NCBI RefSeq assembly: GCF_032854445.1
Contig: NC_088303.1
Coordinates: forward strand, 10,919,501-10,983,500
Length of the DNA stretch: 64,000 nt
Direction: 5' to 3'
From: Liolophura sinensis
Lineage: Eukaryota; Mollusca; Polyplacophora; Chitonida; Chitonidae
In this document: piece after piece, positions 1-12,100 of the stretch
How positions within the stretch are numbered: position 1 is the first letter of the stretch
How the letters are laid out: the number at the start of each line of letters is the position of its first letter
Notes under the pieces: model-generated
The model's database searches: none
The model's input: only the letters and a program-made list of their open reading frames with translations
What the model was told of the DNA's origin: nothing
Position numbers and translations under genes: made by a program

Positions 1-104
1 TACCTGTGAATTCCTGCACCCGATGTGAAATAGTATAACAACATGTTTGTTGCGAAACGAAACAGTTGTATTCTGATTGGTCAGGGGGTTGATCAGATTC
101 AGGG

Positions 105-960
105 AATATTGTCTGCCAGATAGTGGGATTATTGTATGCCAGATCGAGGGATCATTGTATGCCAGATTGGGGCATCATTGTATGTTAGACTGTGGAATCA
201 TTGTATGTTAGACTGTGGAATCATTGTATGTTAGACTGTGGAATCATTGTATGTTAGACTGTGGAATCATTTTATGCCACATTGATGGGTCGTTGTATAC
301 CAGGTTGTGGGATGATTGTATTCCAGATTGAGGGGTCATAGTATGCCCGATTAAGTGATCATTGTATGCCAGATTGAGTGATCATTGTATGCCAGATTGA
401 GGGATCATTGTACGGCAGATTGAGTGATCATTGTATGGCAGATTGAGGGGTCATTGTATGCCCGATTAAGTGATCATTGTATGCCAGATTGAGGGATCAT
501 TGTATGTCAGATTGAGGGATCATTGTATGTCAGATTGAGGGATCATTGTATGACAGATTGAGTGATCATTGTATGTCAGATTGAGGGATAATTGTATGTC
601 AGATTGAGTGATTATTTATGCCATATTGAGAGATCATTGTATGCCAGATTGAAAGATCATTGTATGCCAGAATGAGGGATCATTATATGTCAGATTGAGT
701 GATCATTGCATGCCAGATTAAGTGATCATTGTATGCCAGATTGAGGGGTTATTGTATGCCCGATTAAGTGATCATTGTATGTCAGATTGAGGGATCTTTG
801 TATGCCATAATGAGGGATAATTGTATGTCAGATTGAGGGATCATTGTATGCCAGATTGAGGGGTCATTGTATGCTCGATTAAGTGATCATTGTATGCTCG
901 ATTAAGTGATCATTGTATGCCAGATTGAGAGTTTATTGTATGCCAGATTCAGGGGATACT
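105..960. repeat. Minisatellite, about 23-bp unit
   Basis: A degenerate tandem array of a unit close to GATCATTGTATGCCAGATT plus GAGG (about 23 bp), repeated some 35 times. Copies differ by point changes (TATGCC, TATGTC, TACGGC; GAGG, GAGT, TAAG). A local sub-block of TGTTAGACTGTGGAATCATT near 185-270 was amplified separately. Reading frames across it are stopless-repeat artefacts. Confidence 0.92.
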
Positions 961-1735
961 TTGTGTTAGACTGAAAGTCTGCCAATTGAGGGAATATTGT
1001 CTGCCAGATAGAGAGAATGTTGTCTGCCGGACAGAGGAAACACCGTCCTGAAAAAATACCATCTGCCAGACTGAGGGAATATTGCCTTCCAGATATAGGG
1101 ATTATCTTCTGTCAGGCTAAGGGAATACTGTCTGCCAGACTGAGGAAATAATGTCTGCCAGATATAGGGAATATTGTCTAGCAGATCGAGGGAATATTGT
1201 CTGCCAGATTAAGGAATTAATGTCCGTCAGACTGAGGAATTACCGTCTGCCAGACTATGGAAATATTGCCTGTCAGACTGAAGGAATATTTTCTGCCAGA
1301 CTGAAGGTATATTGTTTGCCAGACATGGAGATTATAGCCTGCCAGGCTGGGAAAATGTCGTCTGTCAGACTAAGGGAATACTTTTGCCAGACTGAGGGAA
1401 CATTGTCTGCCAGACCGATTGAATTCTGTCTGCCAGATTGAGGGAATACTACCTAGCAGATTGAGGGAATATTGTCTGCCAGATTGAGGGATATATTGTC
1501 TGCCAGATTGAGGGAATATTGTCCGCAGACTGAGGGAATACCGTCTGCCAGGCTGAGAAAATACCGTCTGCCAGACTGAGGAAATATTGTCTGGCAGAAT
1601 ATGGGAATATTGTCTGGCAGATTGAGAGATACTGTCTGCTAGACTGAGGAAATATTGTCTGGCAGAATATGGGAATATTGTCTGGCAGATTGAGAGATAC
1701 TGTCTGCCAGATTGAGGGAATGTCTTCTGTCTTCT
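960..1735. repeat. Minisatellite, related about 24-bp unit
   Basis: Continuation of the preceding array with a diverged unit of the type ATTGTCTGCCAGACTGAGGG plus AATA. Similarity to the 23-bp block suggests one ancestral array that diverged into two sub-families. Short open frames on both strands (for example 1151-1441 + and 1370-1744 -) are translations of the repeat and have no protein-like composition. Confidence 0.9.
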
Positions 1736-1849
1736 GTCGATCATCGCTTACTAAGTTGCCTGATGGATTCTCAATGAAGACAACTATCGCTTCAGTCCAA
1801 TTCCTTGTTTAGTTGTTGTTGACGCAGCAGAGCTCTTACGTCAGGAATT

Positions 1850-1986
1850 TCATCAGGTACCCAGAGGTATGCGGTGGTTTCCTATGGGATCTACCGACTT
1901 TCCTCTCCTCATAAGCCGAACAGCCGCTAAAGCGATGAAATATTCTTGAGAATGGTGTCAGATAAGTCTCAGATAAATAAATAACA
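1850..1986 (+). repeat. Degenerate SINE, family A
   Basis: Diverged copy of the tail shared by many elements here: a TTTCCT...CCGACTTTCCTCTCC stretch followed by GATGAAATATTCTTGAGAA and an AT-rich AAATAAATAA end. It lies just upstream of the first visible cathepsin Z exon. Confidence 0.6.
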
Positions 1987-2043
1987 TATTTCTTTACGGG
2001 AGATCTGACAAGAATTGATGACTTGAGGCTGTACTTGTTTCAG

Positions 2044-5000
2044 AACAAAACCACGACCGCACGAGACCATGAATTTGTCCAGCTTACCCAAGAACTGGGA
2101 CTGGAGAAATGTTAACGGGACAAACTATGCCAGTTCCACGCGGAACCAACACATACCTCAATGTAAGGACAATACGACATGCTGCGTGGCTTCACATAGA
2201 CACAAACATTACTGCTATTTGTGGAAATCACATATTCACGAAGCATTCGTAGGTACATGTACATGTACAGACAGATATGTTGGTAAAATAAAGGCAAAGA
2301 AAAAAAAGAACCTAAAACTCAGTTGAAGTGTACAATACAGTTCTAGACTTGTGTACTGCCATGGAAAACATTTTACGAGATCAGTATCCAACAGGTGACT
2401 TCTATATGTAACAAAACACATTACTGCAGGCGGGGGACATTTATCAAGTGATCGCAGTCTTTCATCTGTTGAACACCACTGGTTTTCCGCCAACATGATG
2501 TGCATGTTTCAGAAAGGTCGTCAGTGACTTGCCAAAGGTGGGTGGTTTACTCTGGGCACTCCGGTTTCTTCTAAACTGACCACCTCAAATTCTTGGGGTA
2601 CGGTTTGAAACAACAGTCAGATAAATATGTAAATAGAGGGACAACGTCTATTGGATTTCATAGGAAGATTCAACACTTGGGTTGCTATAGGCTTGCAGCT
2701 GATATATAAATGATACCATGTACATCACACTCAGAAGGGGATTTTCCTACGTGTGTATTTCAGTTTGTGGATCATGCTGGGCACACGCAGCGACCAGTTC
2801 CATGGCAGACCGCATGAACATAGCCAGGAAAGGGTCGTGGCCATCGTATTACCTGTCAGTGCAACACGTGATGGACTGCGCTGAGGCGGGGTCTTGTGAG
2901 GGTGGCGGGGATTTGGCGGTGTGGAAATATGCACATGAACATGGGATACCTGATGAGACTTGTAACAATTACCAAGCTAAAGATCAAAGTAAATTCAGTT
3001 AGCTCAATCATTCGAGTGAGAAACTTGTCAATGCAGTAATGCACATTACTGAAATTTTCGTTACATGACAAAAGCATGAAAGAGATTTACGCCGTACTCA
3101 AGAAAATTTCACTTGTACGACTGCTGCCAACACTATGATTGCAGAGCCAGTGGGAAATCCTCCGCGACCATCCGTAGGTTGCTGGCAGGCCTTCCCAAGC
3201 ACGACTGGAGTGGAAGCCAGCTTGAGCTGGACTTGATCTTACAGCAATCGTTTTGGTGAGAGGGTCCCGAGTCATTGTGGTGTGTTAGCTTGCTAACCAC
3301 TCGGCCACGGAGGCTTCCGACTTAAATTATATGGTTATATGTCCACTGACGTACACCCTTAAAGTATCATCGGGTTTAAGAGCGTATACCATTAACGCTA
3401 CCACCTGACAACTCACAAGGCGCTTGGGTGGGTTTTGTGGCCATTGTATGTACATTTCGGGAAAGTTAGGTAAATTTATTTCGAACATTTACATGGAAAC
3501 GGTTGATGAGATATGCCCTGAGGGCATAACCTTATAGCACCATATTTCAACATTCAATAGAGTCAGGAATTCATCCGCAAAAAGACAGGCTACATTTCCT
3601 AAAGATTCTGTTTAATTTACGTTTATATTGTTGCTGAATTCCTCTTTGAATTCGGAAACGGCTTGTTGATGTCTGTTGATGTCTTGGCAAGCAGAATAAA
3701 ATGATTACGTGTACTGTTTATACATGTAAATACGTTTTCTGCAGGTTGTGGTGAGTTTACACAGTGTGGTACGTGTACGGCCACGGGTCAGTGCTCACAG
3801 CTGACGAACTACACCCTGTGGCGTGTTGGAGACTATGGACGTGTGAGCGGACGTACTAACATGATGGCCGAGGTGTTCCAGAATGGACCAATCAGGTAAA
3901 CCGTTACAATACCATTCGGCAGGTCTTCTACCATGAGGACTTTTTTCGAGACAGCAACCCTAACATGTTACATGTTCATCTTGTATCCCAGTATAATAAA
4001 TCCAGGTAAATATCCACCTCACATGCTCCATAATTTCAAATTTCAAAGGTATGATCCTGCAGCCAGGAAGTATAAAGACAACTTACCCAATGGAGTTTCT
4101 CAGAGTCTTGGAAACTGTTTTGAAATGGCAACCATGACAGCCATTACATCTTCTACAATTACATTATTTAACCATAGGCTATATTTATCGTGGCAGCATG
4201 AATATAGAGGGTTGCATGACCTACTTTTGGCAGCTATACTGGGATTCTGTGGCTTTACCAGCCCATGTTAGGATGTCTCCAATATGGCTGCGTATTGTTC
4301 TGGACACAGACCCCCATTACAACTTCCCTGTTTTCGGTAGGGACGATTGTAGTTCTGTGAATTTTAGGGTATAAAGTCTTTTTTTGCTCCCAGGCGTCCA
4401 TTTTGGTGCACCGGTGCATGCTTGGTATTAAAATGCTGGAAACTGTCTAAACTTTGAGGAGGTATGAGCTTTATTGATGAAAGTTTGAAATTCTGGGTGA
4501 GAGGACACAAGGTGTGAGGTAGTGATGAGGCTGCGAGTGACGTCCCCTTGGCGTTGCTAGGCACGCCTCCCAGCTGCCGGCATGGAAAGGTCCAAATTTT
4601 GACGGTCAACCTATGTCAAGATTTTTATGGCTTCTTTCTCCCAGGCTGGGCCAGGTATGCACCAAAGCTTATTGGCCACGGAATGTTTGGGACTGAGCTA
4701 CAGCGCTAGACGTTAACATTGTCGCTTGTGGAAAATTAATGGGGGTCTGAGGCCTTCTGATATGCTGATGATGTCACGTGCCACCCATCTATTGCTAAGC
4801 GTCAAATAGCCGAGTCATACATCAAGAAACGTTAAACATCAACACATTTTCGAAGGACGACGTAAACCATGTTGTGAAGGATCATTCTGAAACTTCATGT
4901 TATTAATGGCTCAGATAGCATGATAACTGGTTCACGCTAGTAAATCGATCCCTGAAAGTAGACCAGATAAAGATAGGCTAGCCTATCGCTATAGAGCATC

Positions 5001-7381
5001 TGTATTTCGCTGAGAATAGACCAAGTATGTATGAGCTACGATACATACGATATCTGATGTTAACCTGGGAATCGGACAGATATGCGTAAGATGGGCTACA
5101 GAGCATTTGTGTTTCCCTAAGAATCGACCAAATTGGTATCGGGTAAATTTCAGAACATCTGTGTTTTCCTGAGAAAATAGACCAGATATGTATGAGGTAG
5201 GCTAAAGAGCATCTTTCTTTCCCTGAGAATCGACCTGATAAGTATAGGCTAGGCTATCGGTAAAGGGTAAGCTATAGAACATCTGTGTTTCCTGAGAATC
5301 GACCACACATGTAAAGGGTACGTTACAGAGGATCTGTGTTTCCCTGAGAATCAACCAGATATACATAGGCTACGCTACAGAACGTCTGACTTTCCCTGCG
5401 ATTCGATCAGATATGTATTTACTAGGCCACAGAGCATCTCTGTTTTGACCATATATATAGACTGCGGCATAAACAGTTATGTCTCACTGAGAATCGACCA
5501 GATATGTATCGGCTAGGCTACAGAGCATCCATGTTTCCCCGATCAGATATGCATAGGCTATAATCTATATTTTCATGAGAATTGACCAGATATGTCTAGG
5601 GTAAACTGTAGAGCATGTGTGTTTTCCTGAAAATCGACTGGATATGTACAGGCTATGCTATAGAACATGTATGTTTCCCTGAGAATCGACCAGTTATGTA
5701 TAGGCTAGGCTATAGAACATCTTTGTTTCCCTGAGAATCGACCGGGTATGTATAAGATAGCCTATGGAGCATCTATGTTTCCATATGAGTCGCCCAGAAA
5801 TACATAGGCTATGCAATAAATGTATCCCTGAGAATCGACCAGATATACATGTAAGCTACCCAGCTATAGAACATAAATTTCCTTGCGAATCGACCAGATA
5901 TGTATAGTTTGGGCTATAGAGCACGAATCTCTGCATGTGAATCGATTAGATATGTAATGGCAACGCTGCAGAACATTAAACTGATCTGTGTTTTGATGAA
6001 AATAATTCTACCCACTGTGGGACATCATTACGGAATGAATGAAAAAAATGGTAGCTTTTATTGAGTCAGTATATAGCAACTCTAACATTTTCTCTTTTAT
6101 TCTGATAAAGGAATCAAACTTTTTTTTTAGTGGTATATTTTTTACGATAGTTAACAAGGTGAAATGTTTTTTCAGCTGCAGCATAATGGCGACATCAGGT
6201 TTAGACAAGTATACAGGAGGGATTATAGCAGAACACCATTTCATAGCCATGGTAAGTTACCATTTAAAGCTTCCGAGCCTTCACTGGTGTTGTGTTTAAC
6301 GGCTTTCTCAAGCATTTTCCCTTGTGTTTGGAGAAAAACCACTGCGGTTCGCCAGCTAAGTATCAGTGCATGGTAAACCACTTGCGGACCAGAAAGAGCT
6401 GAATTGTGACATCACGGAAGGGTTGATGTTCATGAATAAAGCATTGGCAATGGCTATAGGCTAGTGAATTATCTGAGAAACTTGGCCTTACATGGTACCA
6501 TCATGTACATGTACATATACGGTGTTTTTTTGGTTTTTTATTGTGGTTTGTTGGCTGTAATGGGATCCAAGTCGGTCCAAGTGGCATCATGTAATGCCTC
6601 ACTGCTTCAGAAATACGTCGCTGTTTCTGACTTACATATATTTCGGTGGAAACTGTTCAGTGTTAACCACGACATTTTATATCTAGACACCAGAAATCTA
6701 CTGCAAACTGCGATGTACAGAAGTGATGGATTGTACGTAAACTGGAAATATATTTCGAAAACATTAAGTTGAGGAAACTGGAAATATATGTAAAGAATCG
6801 TTGTGGGCTGTTTCTGACTGTATTTCTACCATTTTCAGGGCAATCACATCGTGTCTGTGGCAGGCTGGGGTGTTGACAATGCGTCAGGAATAGAGTACTG
6901 GATCGTCCGCAACTCCTGGGGGCAGCCCTGGGTAAGCTCAAAGCTGGCCCTTTTGGAACATTACTTTATATTAGGGTGTCGTGTTCGCAGAAATTAATGG
7001 ACTTAATGCAGTCGCTTAAACATTTACTGATTAAAAAATTGATAGAGATTGACCAGACAATCATGTCAATGTCTATTCTCCTCCGATAGTATAGCACAAA
7101 TAGCATAGAGAAGATATAGGTAGGTAGAAACTTTAGATGTGATTCGTAGTCTAGCTTTCTTTAATACCACGTTAATTTTCTCAATCAAATGATTTTTGTA
7201 AAGAACTGTGCATGAAATGTGTGTGAATAACCACTGACCTGCACATATGTCTATCCTATGACTTATTCAGGGTGACAATGGTTGGTTCAAAATTGTCACA
7301 AGCGCATACGAAGGAGGAAAGGGGGACGAATATAACCTGGGAATTGAACAGAGGTGTGGCTTTGGTGACGTCATCCTGTGA
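2044..7381 (+). CDS. CTSZ: Cathepsin Z (cathepsin X)-like cysteine carboxypeptidase, 5' partial
   Basis: Papain-family (C1A) lysosomal or secreted peptidase; family members remove single C-terminal residues. Six exons: 2044-2162, 2764-2988, 3745-3895, 6176-6251, 6839-6931 and 7271-7381 (TGA). All junctions are GT-AG and phases agree. The first visible exon starts inside the propeptide/mature boundary (RPHE, then [12 protein letters not shown]). It carries NQHIPQ, the HIP mini-loop insertion that defines cathepsin Z. The catalytic Cys is in FCGSCWAHA (exon 2), His in [11 protein letters not shown] and Asn in VRNSWG (exon 5). [11 protein letters not shown] and [12 protein letters not shown] are also family hallmarks. 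The last exon ends CGFGDVIL. The ATG at 2069 is internal to an open frame that continues upstream, so it is probably not the start. The signal peptide and most of the propeptide are not seen; they must lie upstream, beyond the minisatellite or outside the window. Intron 3 holds a large minisatellite. Confidence 0.95.
3071..3318 (-). mobile_element. tRNA-derived SINE, family A, near full length
   Basis: Inverted copy inside cathepsin Z intron 2. On the minus strand it starts with a tRNA-like head (GCCTCCGTGGCCGAGTGGTTAGC), continues through the conserved body (GAAGCCAGCTTGAGCTGG inverted) and ends with GAAATTTTCTTGAGTACGGC. Confidence 0.85.
4915..5965. repeat. Degenerate minisatellite, about 50-bp unit, in cathepsin Z intron 3
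   Basis: Roughly twenty diverged copies of a unit containing CCTGAGAATCGACCAGATAT, then GTATAGGCTAGGCTA and CAGAGCATCTGTGTTTCC. Spacing between CTGAGAATCGACC occurrences is mostly near 50 bp with indels. Age is indicated by strong divergence between copies. Confidence 0.85.
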
Positions 7382-9152
7382 CAGAGACGAGAGCCGCTGT
7401 CAGTGTAATACAAGCACAAGGACAGTGGCATGCAGCTGATCTTTTCGATTATAGTAACTTGAATTACAAATTATTCATTTACCACGAGAATCGTTCTGTA
7501 ACTGGGATTTCTAGAGACCAATAATAAGTAAATTAAGGGACGTTTAATTGTTTATTACTGTAAAGTGTACTAAAACTTTGATTTATTGTTCTGTTTGTTT
7601 ATAATTCTCAGCAACATGCTATAACATGGCTTCAGTGTCCAGATGTATGCCAAATCATGCGATGAACGGCGTGGCAACAGAAAGAAGCTAAATTCTGTCG
7701 ATATTTTGAAAGCCATGTTGGATAGACCAGCTGTAATAGGCACAAGTGGACAAACTGTTCTACCATTGGCCTACCGTACTTGACAGAAAATCGGATTTCG
7801 AATCATATACATACACTGAAAACTATTTACATTTTATTCATTTACTGTACAGTTTGATACTACTTCACAGTCACAGTGAATGAATGTTGTCGGCTGACAA
7901 TTAATTCCGTGAAACAGAAAAGCGACTGAGAGATGATTGGATGGGACATATTTGGAAGTTCATCCACATACATATACTTGATTTTTTACTGATAATTTTT
8001 CTGACTGATTATGATTGGAACAAAGAGTAAGCGTGCCATATGAGAGTTCTTGGCAATAAATCACCGTTAAGGCGAATGAATGTACAATATACACACAACT
8101 GTCCGTGTCTTACACATCCCTCTAGATAATCGTCGCTCCTACTGATGGTTAGGGCCCTATAGCCACCGATCATGCAGCAAGCCGACTGTACATTAAGATC
8201 GCAGGCACGAACCAGCTCCCACAGCAGGGTTCACTAAGGATTAATTTCTCCGTACTGTTGAAGTTGAAGTACGGAGACATGAAGTTTAGAACGTACCGAA
8301 TCGTTTAAATTTAAACGATGAAAAGTGGTGTGGGGTGGGGCGAGGGTGCATCCAGTGTAAAAAAGTCTATCCGAGCACATAACCGGTGAGGGTCTAGCGC
8401 CGCCTGTAGACTTCGAAAGATCCGCGACCCTGTAGATTGCCGAATACATATACGAGTTTTCAGCTAGTCAAAAACGTGGGTTCTTGAAGAGTAGGGAGCT
8501 GAAAACTGACAAAAATGTGGGAACGTCCAGCTAAGTTTCAGGCTACCCCGGTTCCGACGCCAGTGACACTCTCTAATTGGCTTATAGGCTTGCAAATGCA
8601 CCTGGGTTAAATCCTCGACCGGATCTTGTCGAACACTTGGGAATAGGCATGGGACAAAGGTAAGCCTAATGAGTCGGGTGCCTTTGGTATGTTCGGAGTC
8701 GGCACTGTACACACAGACCAAAATACTACAAAATTCTGCCATAAACTGAAGGTACTGTTTTCACAGGAGTTAATTGTATATAGGCCACATTACATGTATG
8801 CATTTCACAAAATGTTTCCTTCTAAATAAAGAGTAAGTCATCGTGGGGTTTTGCTACATGTATTACATTTTACATTGATTCTATCAGTTCATATTCACAA
8901 CATAATAAACACGGAAAAGTGGGCTGATAGTATTACAATGTTGTAACTATTATTAGGGGATTTAACTTTCATTACTTTTTGGCATGCAGAAAAATTATCT
9001 CCCTTGTTCCGTGAAATAGACAACCGATTGAACTGTGTCATGCGCGTTGACCTATATGTAGTGTTGTGGGTTTAGTGTTGGCGGACAGCCCGAAGAAGCC
9101 TGTATTATAGTTACGGTGAACTGAGCGGAGATACTGTTCAACTGTGGTAAAT
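7382..9152. other. Intergenic, cathepsin Z to SDR gene
   Basis: Holds the cathepsin Z 3' UTR and the promoter side of the SDR gene. I see no exon with flanking splice sites here. AT-rich poly(A)-signal-like hexamers occur (for example AATAAA near 8826), but none can be assigned. No SINE body recognised. Confidence 0.5.
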
Positions 9153-12100
9153 ATGAGTCTCGCTGGAAAAGTGTCTCTCATCACCGGGGGAGCTCAAGGG
9201 CTGGGGAAAAAGTTCGGGGAGAGCCTTCTGCAGAAAGGGGCAAAGGTTAGGACCACATGACTATAAAATTCCACTAGCTGGAGAGCTCGGTCTAAGAGTG
9301 ACTTATATATATACTGATACGCGGCGACCTCTAGCCACCCGTAGCCCGAGAGTTGTCTGCGCCCGATTTGGGTATGTTGCTTACGAAGAACTACACCCTC
9401 GTTCAATTCCGATGCATGCACTTTAGATTCGTCCTGAATACACATAAAGCACGGCAATTCTGAAAGCTAAAATATTTACGCACATCTTGCCACAATCGCT
9501 ATTCGCATTTACATCCATTCTCCTGTAAGTCTTAGCCGAAGTCGAAAATACGGTTATATTCAGCAGGTCGCCACGCGCTGGCATGTTTTTAAGATCTGGG
9601 TCAGCGAGGCGCACATGCGCAGCAGCGGGTGACCTTTCGGTGATGTCATATCTTGAAATTTACAGTCATCTATGCCTTCAATCAAACATGTGATACATCA
9701 TGGATAAATATTTAATGTTAGCTGTTTATTCGAGGGTTTATTAGAAGTATGACGTATAAGATGTTTTGAAAAGGACCACAGAGGGATGCAATCACGGCGA
9801 TACTTTCCAATACAAGTGTATTTTGCCTTCTCCCAACTGGATTTGGGAAAAGTTACTGTTTCATATCCTCCCATCACTTATTTTGGACGAGGTAGGTATG
9901 ATTTTATCCATTATAATTTATACACACCTGAATAGTGGATATCCCCATCTTACTAAGCGGTAATAAAAAATAATATTCAATGTTTGTTTCCTTGTTTTTT
10001 TTTTTTTTTTTGGTTTTTTTTTTTATAACATGCCATATCGACTTTTCTTCTTTTCCGCATGTGAGTGTAAGTCACAGCTGTTGGATTATTTTGGATGTAC
10101 TGGCCCTTGTCTGTGGGTTGATCCACTAATGTATATGTACCTCTATTTATATGATCTTTCAGGTTTGTGTGGCCGATATCAACCAAACAAAAGGGGAGAC
10201 AACTGTGAAAGACTTTACGGAGCGATTTGGCCACGGAAGAGCATTGTTTGTTAAATGTGATGTTACGTCGGAAAAAGATTTTGAACGTAAATTGGTGACA
10301 CTAGTATTGATATTGTTCAGGTTTTCTCTCTTCTTCTCAGCAATACCAGCCTTTCGATTTTTTATGAAATCCATTTTGCTTGTTGGGTAGGCCTTAACGT
10401 TCTGTAACTGTTCATCGTGTAGAAAGAGGTGATAGTTAAGAGATCACAAACGATAGTAAATAGGACCATAAACCTAAATCCTTCTGTTGCCTGCTGTAAA
10501 TAAACTTTTCCAGAAATCGAGCTGAATATTGTGATACGTGTAACGAATAATATATTAGTCACGACTTCTATCTTGGTTATCATTCCCAGATGCCTTCAAA
10601 CGAGCAAAGTCCGAATATGGGAGGATTGATATCGTGTGCAACAATGCTGGTATTGGTGACGAGACGAGATGGCGACAGACTATCGATGTAAACTTGTATG
10701 AGATCTATAACTACACTTCACACATGATGATAAACATTCCACTATCAAATCTCAAAACCATTTATAGCAGAGAACATACGTGACCTTAATGCTAATTTAC
10801 ATTCTAGAGTGCACTCGATTTACATCACTGCCAGGAGTAGAAAGGCCTTACATTTGGAGCCAGTGCAACACACATAAGCTTTTTTTACGGCTTTGGCTCA
10901 CCGACTGACTTATAATCAGGACTCGTAAATTAAATTGTTTCATGTGTCCATTAGAATGATGTAAAGTCTAAAGAGAATGCAGTATGTCAAGCTTTATAGT
11001 TCTATTTCTTTTATCCAGTCGCCCATATTCAGCTGAAGGTAAATTCGATCATACTCACTACCAAAATTGTCTTTAGTCAGTGTCACTTAACAACACAAGC
11101 TCTACAAACTGACATGTTGAACGTCCATATTATCACAAAGAAATTGCAGCTACGGTTCTTTTCCTAATTCATAATGTTAAACTCCATAAGCTTACTTTCG
11201 AGACCAAAAATTCATTGCTCAAAAGTAAACTGCATACTAAACATTGGGCGTGGAGATTAATTATTTTTTTACAATGGCTGCACCAACAAGCGGTTACAAG
11301 CTCCTCGCAGCTCCTCGCAGTAAACACAGCCTACACTACCGCCTCTGCGAATAGACTACATCGCTTTAATTTCCTGGCATACATCAAGTAGGAATCTTCA
11401 ACATTACGAATTAGAAAAAGTGTTCTAACTTTATTTTCCTTGCAAAAATTTGAACTTACAACATGTCCACGTTTAGCGGTTTTACGTGTCAGTGAATAAA
11501 GGCAATTTTTGGCAGTGAATATGGCTGATTTTAGACAGCAGAATACAGGCGACTCGCTGAAAGAAATAGACGATAGTAGGAAGAAAGACTGAGATAAAGT
11601 CTTATGTTTTCTGACGTCTCATCCTGCATGGTTGTCGTGACCCCAGTGATCTTTGCGTTGCTCAAGATTTCTATACAAAAGTTGCTAGTGGTGCATTGCA
11701 GAGAGTAATGCTAAGGTAGAGTGTAGCAGGTGCGCTTAAAGGATTATGGTTAATTTCATTATTTGTTTGGCGTTTTACCTCCGTGGGGAGTAATTTTTCA
11801 CTTGTAGGAGTGTGATCAGGTTTATGTTGGTGGAATCGAGAACATCATTGGTCAGGGGCTGTTCGGTTGTTACCAAAAGCAGCGCTTTATTAGTAATCCA
11901 ACGAGAGCTCTGGTGGAGGGGTCAAATAGCAAATATCTGTATAGAGATGTAATTTAACGAATCAAATATCACGTATATAAAAAGCAAGTTTACGAGCTGT
12001 GTATTTTTCTCGCGTTTCAGGTTGGTGTCATGCAAGGTACCATATTAGGTATAAAGTATATGCGCAAGGACAATGGTGGAGAGGGGGGTCTTATCGTCAA

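Noticed and set aside
105-1735. Possible CRISPR array because of regular short repeats
   Set aside because: No unique spacers: the whole unit repeats, and the genome is eukaryotic.
1151-1744. Repetitive open frames on both strands
   Set aside because: Products of the 24-bp minisatellite with no protein-like features.
3933-4271. 112-codon frame in cathepsin Z intron 3
   Set aside because: Intronic, low-quality translation, and the cathepsin Z exons on either side join in phase without it.
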